The notes beneath the pieces were generated by a model, which searched no databases, was not told where the DNA came from, and saw nothing but the letters and a program-made list of their open reading frames with translations. A stretch of DNA of 64,000 bases from Geosiphon pyriformis. Lineage: Eukaryota > Glomeromycota > Glomeromycetes > Archaeosporales > Geosiphonaceae. Where the stretch lies: positions 627,538 to 691,537 of the forward strand of contig JAAOMT010000128.1 of NCBI GenBank assembly GCA_016748015.1. The letters are read 5' to 3'. The position numbers and the translations under genes were made by a program. Below, piece by piece: positions 58,606 to 64,000 of the stretch. Every line of letters begins with the position of its first letter. Within the stretch, counting starts at the first letter, position 1.

Positions 58606-60158
58606 ATGTCTGACGAGTCCCAGCGACTTGAGCTTGCACAATATAAAGGAAATGTTGACTCTTTTGAATTACCATGGTAACTTTGCATTGTACCACGTGT
58701 TTTTCTGAACTCCCTCACCTTAAAGGCAACACCTCTGCCTTACTTTTGGTCTAAACTCATAGGGTGGAAAAGTATCGCCCTCGCGTCTTGGACGACATTG
58801 TTGGTAATGAAGCAACTATTGACCGACTAAAAGTCATTGCAAACGCGGGAAATGTTCCAAACCTCCTTCTCTCAGTAAGTAATATATAACATACTATGGA
58901 AGTATCAATGATTTTCTAGACATAAAATTTAGGAGCTTTGGATTTTATTAAGATATAATTCATAAATAGGGCGCCCCAGGTATCGGTAAAACGACAAGCA
59001 TCGTATGTCTGGGAAGCATGTTATTGGGAGATATGGCTAAAGAAGCTATATTGGAGCTTAACGCATCAGATGATCGGTATGCTATGGTCTTGTTCAGCTT
59101 AAACCATAATTTTCAAAATACGTCATGCTGATTTTAACTTCTAGAGGAATTGATGTCGTTCGAAACAACATCAAGGCCTTTGCAAAAAAGAAGCTCACTC
59201 TTCCTCCTGGTAAACATAAACTCATAGTTTTGGATGAAGCTGACAGGTAAGAGAAACGAAGTCACTTTAAATTTACACATTTCAAATTGAAAACTAAAAT
59301 TAGTATTTTTTAATAAACATTATTTCAGTATGACACCTGGAGCCCAGCAAGCCCTTCGTCGTATTATGGAAATATATTCCAACACAACACGATTTGCGCT
59401 TGCATGCAATCAGGCCAATAAGATCATCGAACCCATTCAAAGCCGTTGCTCTATACTTCGTTACACGAAATTAACAAACAAACAAGTTTTAAAGCGTTTA
59501 CGAGAAATATGTAACCTAGAGAAGGTAAGTTATAATTGCAATTTAAAACTTGATTTAACATAGATATTTACCTAAGAGTATACTCTGAAAATAATCAATA
59601 CTAATTTGTTTTCGTTTTAGGTCAAATATAATGACCAAGGACTTGAAGCCATAATATTTACAGCGGATGGCGATATGCGTCAAGCGATTAACAATTTACA
59701 ATCTACGTATTCTGGATTTGACTTTGTGAACTCTGAGAATGTGTTCAAAGTATGTGATCAGCCACATCCAACCATAGTTGATGAAATCATAACCCACTGC
59801 ATAAAAGGACAAATTGAAGAAGCATTGCAACAATTGACGAAACTTTGGAATTCGGGTTATAGTGCTGTTGATATTATCACTACATTATTTAGGGTTTTAA
59901 AAACATATCAAGGGATTCCTGAATATATGAAACTGGATTTTATCAAGGTATGGAACGATATTTTTGATAGTTTAATAATCTGTCATATTCAAATTTTATA
60001 TATTTAATTAAAAAACTGCGCAGGAAATTGGTGAAACTCACATGCGTATTCTCGATGGTGTTCAGACCTTGGTACAACTAGCGGGCCTTGTTGCAAAACT
60101 TTGTAAACTTTCTATATCCCCCGACTGGAGCGGCTTAGTAAACGGAAAACGTGATTAG
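58606..60158 (+). CDS. RFC4: Replication factor C small subunit (human RFC2 / yeast Rfc4 type)
   Basis: Seven exons: 58,606-58,676, 58,763-58,874, 58,970-59,076, 59,145-59,246, 59,329-59,524, 59,621-59,947 and 60,024-60,158, all GT-AG with fitting phases, giving 349 residues (human RFC2 has 354). It shows '[19 protein letters not shown]', Walker A 'GAPGIGKT' at residues 62-69, Walker B 'LIVLDEAD' at 123-130, and the clamp-loader S-R-C motif at 169-171 with arginine finger R170. The C-terminal collar begins at '[14 protein letters not shown]'. The RFC pentamer opens PCNA and loads it at primer ends in DNA replication and repair. The segment '[24 protein letters not shown]' is specific for the RFC2/Rfc4 subgroup and is present here with I for L at the first position. 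No catalytic residue is missing. Confidence 0.95.
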
Positions 60159-60708
60159 ATACATATGATGGAATGATGGTCTATCGATTTTTACCTTTTT
60201 AACATAGATTTCAAAAAGTATAATCGCTGATAACTGGTCTAGTAAAAGAGATGAATTTTAAAAAAAATTTCTCAAGGGTTCAGACTTTTGCTATCAAACT
60301 GAATTTCTGCTCCACTTAAAAGAATGTTCTAACTTATTGGTTTTATATATATAAGGTCTCAAGATGACCTGAAGACCCTAATGGAATGATATTTTGAGCT
60401 TTCACGAAATCCGCAAAGCATTTGGCTTTGTCTTAAACATTCAAAGCGTTTTCCGTAAAAACACAGTCCATAAATTAAATTAATGTAAAATACAAGTATT
60501 AGCAACCCTGTTATAATAGTTTGCTTCTTAAAGACAGAAAATAGGGTAAGTTTTATAGCTCAATCATAAAATAGAAGAAAAATATTCATTAGAATATTTT
60601 TATAAACAATAAATACTACAAAGCTCTTTGTTATTACAATGATTCCAGTGCTTTTAAATATTAATTTTCAATCAACCCCCAGGAAACAGCTCCTATATTA
60701 CTTATTAC
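60159..60708. other. Intergenic region between RFC and GDPD (convergent)
   Basis: No coding frame stands out. 3' flanks of two converging genes, AT-rich with AATAAA-type words near 60,609. Confidence 0.6.
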
Positions 60709-61932
60709 TTATTGTATCTCCAATTTTCCATATAAATGTAAATCCTGCTTTGCCTTAAAGCTTGCCAACCAGGTACCAAATAAATAAAAAAGATGTCTAG
60801 GAAATGTAAAAAACCACGAATCTGAGATAGAAAAATTTTCACTGGCAAAATATTCCAAGAAAAATTTGGGTTTATCTGTCATGATAGCATCTACCCCCCA
60901 CCTGTGACAATCCTTGGCATAACCTTCAGAATTCACAGTCCAAACAAAAACTGGTTTATTGGCTTCATGTGCTTCCTGAAGAAAACGCTTTCCATCATGA
61001 CCAGCGAGGGTAAGAGCTAATAAATTATAACCGTCAACATCAGAAAAATATGCACGAGCAATGTATATTGACGTCCCGATATTTACGATTGGGATCTCTG
61101 TGAGATATTTTCGAGCGGAAGGTAGGAATTTTGGGTGCCAAATACCGAGCATGATACGTTTGGAAAACACCTGGAGATCCGGGTTACGAGAGCGCAAGAT
61201 TCTTGCCAATAATTCAAAAATATTTAAAGGATTGGTAGGTTTTACGTCAATAACACCCCAGACATGTTGATTTTGCTCTTTGAGTAGCATATCGATCACG
61301 TCTTCAAACCGCGGGAGGAGACAATGTGGGGTTTGCTTTGTTGTAACGTGTTTTATATTATCATGATAATTAGCTTGAGCAACAGGACCGTATCCTGTAG
61401 TTGTTCGATCGAGGTCCGGATCATGCAAAATGATAACCTCGTCATCCAATGTTTTTTGGATATCTGATATGTTGGATAAAAATCATCAAAAGAGAGATTT
61501 TCCAAAGAAAGATTGTATAATTATATCCTACCAAATTCTATTGCATGAGCCCCGTCGGCAATTGCTTGTTCAAAAGCAAGTATAGTATTCTCGGGATACG
61601 AATCACTAGACCCTCGATGACCAACAATAAATGGACGGCCTAGCTTTGATAAGCAGAAACCTAGGCGGGATGAAACCACTCTTTCAGAGACGTGTTCTGT
61701 TAAATTATATTAAACCCAAGTGATTAATTATGAGCCCGAGAGAACAACTCACCTCAGTATAAAATAATCAGTAAACAAAATAAGTACCTTCACTTAACAA
61801 AGGTGTAGCTAATACAACAAGAATTTGCGGCATTAAACAAAATTTCAGGTCTTAGGTTAGACATTACTCAGTTTCGTGAAGAGTAAATGATTTTAATCAC
61901 TTACCTTCCGTTATTTGTATGTTTGCGGACAT
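60709..61932 (-). CDS. Glycerophosphodiester phosphodiesterase, Pgc1/GDPD1-like
   Basis: Exons on the minus strand: 61,905-61,932 (first exon), 61,532-61,696 and 60,709-61,463, giving 315 residues. The GDPD TIM-barrel starts with 'PFIVGHRGSSDSYPENT' (His36, Arg37) and continues with 'AIEFDIQ' (metal ligands Glu63, Asp65) and 'ILHDPDLDRTT' (His78), all catalytic positions present. The end of the barrel shows 'VFVWTVNSEG' and 'GVDAIMTDKP'. The C-terminal 45 residues contain a Trp/Phe/Leu-rich stretch ('WFFTFPRHLFYLFGTWLASF') that could anchor the protein to a membrane, as in yeast Pgc1, which degrades phosphatidylglycerol. The family hydrolyses glycerophosphodiesters; the substrate here is not shown. 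An alternative first exon lies at 61,788-61,833 with the same donor phase. Confidence 0.88.
61788..61833 (-). CDS. Possible alternative first exon of the GDPD gene
   Basis: An ATG at 61,833 opens 15 codons reading 'MPQILVVLATPLLSE' and ends in GAAG/GTACTT, the same phase-1 GAA-G end as the first exon at 61,905-61,932. Joined to exon 2 it gives a hydrophobic N-terminus like a short signal anchor, whereas the other first exon gives the polar 'MSANIQITE'. Either the two are alternative starts or one is unused. The intron would end at the same acceptor at 61,697. Confidence 0.4.
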
Positions 61933-63528
61933 TTTGTTTCGTAATTCACTTCAATAGACCGAATTTCAAGGAAAACGAGTATATACTTTTCCTTTAAAGG
62001 TTGCTACAATATATGGGTTTTTTCGACTATTTATATTAATACTGATCTCCATAAATGCACACTCAAAAATAAAAATAAAAATTTAACATTATATATTTAA
62101 AATGCTTGATTGAATATATTTCTTATTGAAAAATTTTTATCATATATTTATTTAAAATTAAATATTGTTCTTGTTATTGCTTATATTGTATATATGCTAT
62201 TGATTTTTGTATGTATGTTAATTAATTTCTGTATCTAATTATAATTTAATAATGTTATATACTGTTTTTGTTGTTTTAAAGTTTTAATAATATTATATTT
62301 ATTATAACTATGTATAAATAAAAAATTTATAAACTCTTTTTTTCTTCTATTTTTATGATTACAACTAATGCAAAAAATTGCAAATCTTATTTTTCTTATA
62401 ATAACTAATAAAGTTTTAACAAAAAAAATATTTTTTATTATAGAAACAATTAAGCAAAACATCTTAAAGACATTTTTTTAAAATATTAATAATGTAAAGC
62501 TGGTTTTAACAGTTTCTAAAGTATTTTTTTTTAAAACATATTAAAATTAAAATTGATTTTGTTTTTATTTATTTTAAAAGTTTTAAAGTTTTTAATAATA
62601 GACTAATTAACAAGTTTGTTTTTTTTGTTTTTATTATTATTATTATTATTATTACTTTATAAATGGCCAAAAAAAAATAGTAATTACTAATATTTATTAT
62701 TATTATACTAAATTTTTTGTAATTTTAAATAAGATTTTTATTGTAGTATTTAACTTTTTTTAATATAAATAATAATAATAATAACATATCTCTTAAAATA
62801 ATATTACTTATAAAATAATATAAAAAACAATTAGTAATTAAATATAATATAAATTAGTTAATTATATTTTTAAAAATTATTAAATAATATAATAACAGAA
62901 ATTTTAAAATACCAAAAAAATTTCAAAAATTCTAAAAATTTTAAAAATACTAACAAAAATACCAAAAATTTCAGAAATGTTAAGAATTTCAATAATAACT
63001 TAAGAAAAATATAAAAATTATTAAGAATTTCAAAATTTTGTATTATAAAAATTTATATATATATAATAATATTATTAAAAACAAAAAAATAACAATTTTT
63101 TAATTAAATTTTATTAAATAACTTTAGTAATTAAGAATCTAATATTTAAAATAATTTTTTTTTAATAAAATTACAAACTAATTATTTATTATTAAAATTT
63201 ATTTTATTAAATTTACTTATTATTAATTAATATTAATAGTATTTATTTACAAAATTTAATAATATTAAAACAATAATTATTAATGAAATATTATTTTTAT
63301 ATTTTATTCTTTTTATTATTCTTTTTTTTGTTTTATTGTTTTATTAATTAATTAAAAAAAAAGTATTAAAATTACAATATTAAGAATTTTTTGGTAAAAA
63401 ACACAAAAAATAAGTATAAAATTAACTTAATAATATTTAGATTATTTACCAAAAGAATAAAATTAAAAATTATTAATTATTATCAATAAATCTCTATCTA
63501 TTATATAAATTTTTGTTTCACTTTTAGA
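61933..63528. other. AT-rich intergenic DNA right of the gene island
   Basis: From about 62,040 composition becomes extremely AT-rich with ATT/TAA runs (for example the TTA run at 62,633-62,655) and no credible gene. The short frames here are chance products of low-complexity sequence. Confidence 0.7.
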
Positions 63529-63765
63529 AATGATATCTGGTCAGTCTGTGCTAGGCATTATGCTTTTATGGAAAGAAATGGACTGATCCCACTAAATAGT
63601 TTAACTTCTATTTTAGTTTGTGAATTTTCTTTAGAGTTTTTTGCTGATGTCATCAAGTTATTTGGGATTGCTGAGACTTTTGGTATTTGTTTTGGTTTTC
63701 ATAAATCTTGCTTATTTTTTTTAAGTGTTGTTGACTTGGTTTTAGTTTACATAGTTGCTTAGTGT
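63529..63765 (+). pseudogene. LINE ORF2 C-terminal fragment
   Basis: The plus strand encodes the last ~75 residues of the same LINE ORF2 as at 48,401-48,793: 'MERNGLIPLNSLTSILVCEF', 'VIKLFGIAETFGICFGFHKS', ending with 'VLVYIVA' and TAG. It starts abruptly after an AT-rich tract whose last bases look like a splice acceptor (TTTCACTTTTAG), probably by chance. It is a 5'-truncated copy with 3' UTR to about 63,830. Confidence 0.75.
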
Positions 63766-64000
63766 TGTCTTGATTAATCTGAATAGTTGATTACATGTAA
63801 TAAGAACATAATTTATACTTAATTTAGATTACTTGTATAATATATAATACTAAGTAGCATTTGGATTTTACTTATAAAGTATAATAATAAAAAAATTATA
63901 TAAAAAACTTAATTAACTTAAAACTTTTAAATACCAAAACTTTCAGATTATATTATTTATTAACAGTATTAATTTATAAATTAATATACTATATAATTAT
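63766..64000. other. LINE 3' flank and AT-rich DNA
   Basis: 'gtgttgtcttgattaatctg' after the LINE stop resembles the 3' UTR of the copy at 48,267-49,311 on the other strand. The rest is low-complexity AT sequence. Confidence 0.5.

Noticed and set aside
62235-62462. 75-codon minus frame right of the GDPD gene
   Set aside because: It lies in low-complexity AT sequence with Ile/Lys/Asn-biased content and no family match.

Overview
The window looks like nuclear DNA of an arbuscular mycorrhizal (Glomeromycotina-type) fungus. It is very AT-rich, its genes carry short spliceosomal introns, and the repeats (Ty3/gypsy elements, an endonuclease-plus-reverse-transcriptase LINE, a pogo/Tigger transposon) resemble families I recall from Rhizophagus relatives. 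This placement rests on recognition of protein families, not on a search.

Layout. From 1 to about 49,300 almost everything is decayed transposable elements, many of them nested. A gag fragment and its LTR (family A) occupy 1-2,852. Pieces of families C and B fill 2,853-4,265. A minus-strand Ty3-type element (copy B1) covers 4,266-10,854. A plus-strand LINE fragment (10,855-11,134 plus 15,402-16,502) is split by a complete pogo/Tigger element (11,135-15,401). A near-complete plus-strand Ty3 element (copy D) covers 17,035-24,666. A short repeat-rich stretch (24,667-27,065) is followed by the 3'-truncated minus-strand copy B2 (27,066-33,027) and the 5'-truncated plus-strand copy F (33,028-36,281). 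A minus-strand LINE (36,282-48,266) is interrupted by a complete minus-strand Ty3 element, copy G (37,351-44,986). The tail of another LINE lies at 48,267-49,311.

From about 50,200 to 61,950 there is a compact island of eight intact-looking housekeeping genes: a small HMG/YABBY-like protein, proteasome subunit Rpn9, mitochondrial ribosomal protein uL23m, dynein light chain LC8, V-ATPase proteolipid c, splicing factor SPF27/BCAS2, the RFC2/Rfc4 clamp-loader subunit and a glycerophosphodiester phosphodiesterase. Three pairs are divergent and share short promoters (RPN9/MRPL23, LC8/VMA3, SPF27/RFC). One further orphan exon lies at 51,116-51,328. The genes act in unrelated core processes and do not form a pathway. 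After the island comes AT-rich DNA (61,933-63,528) and another LINE tail.

The elements share one mode of decay. Stop codons, lost catalytic residues and damaged LTR ends are repeatedly explained by C-to-T or G-to-A changes. Ty3 copies of family B carry a third open frame after integrase, and a 12-bp tandem repeat of variable length just upstream of the LTR TATA box. I found no CRISPR, tRNA or rRNA gene, and no wholly new biological system; the third frame and the variable repeat are the least explained items.
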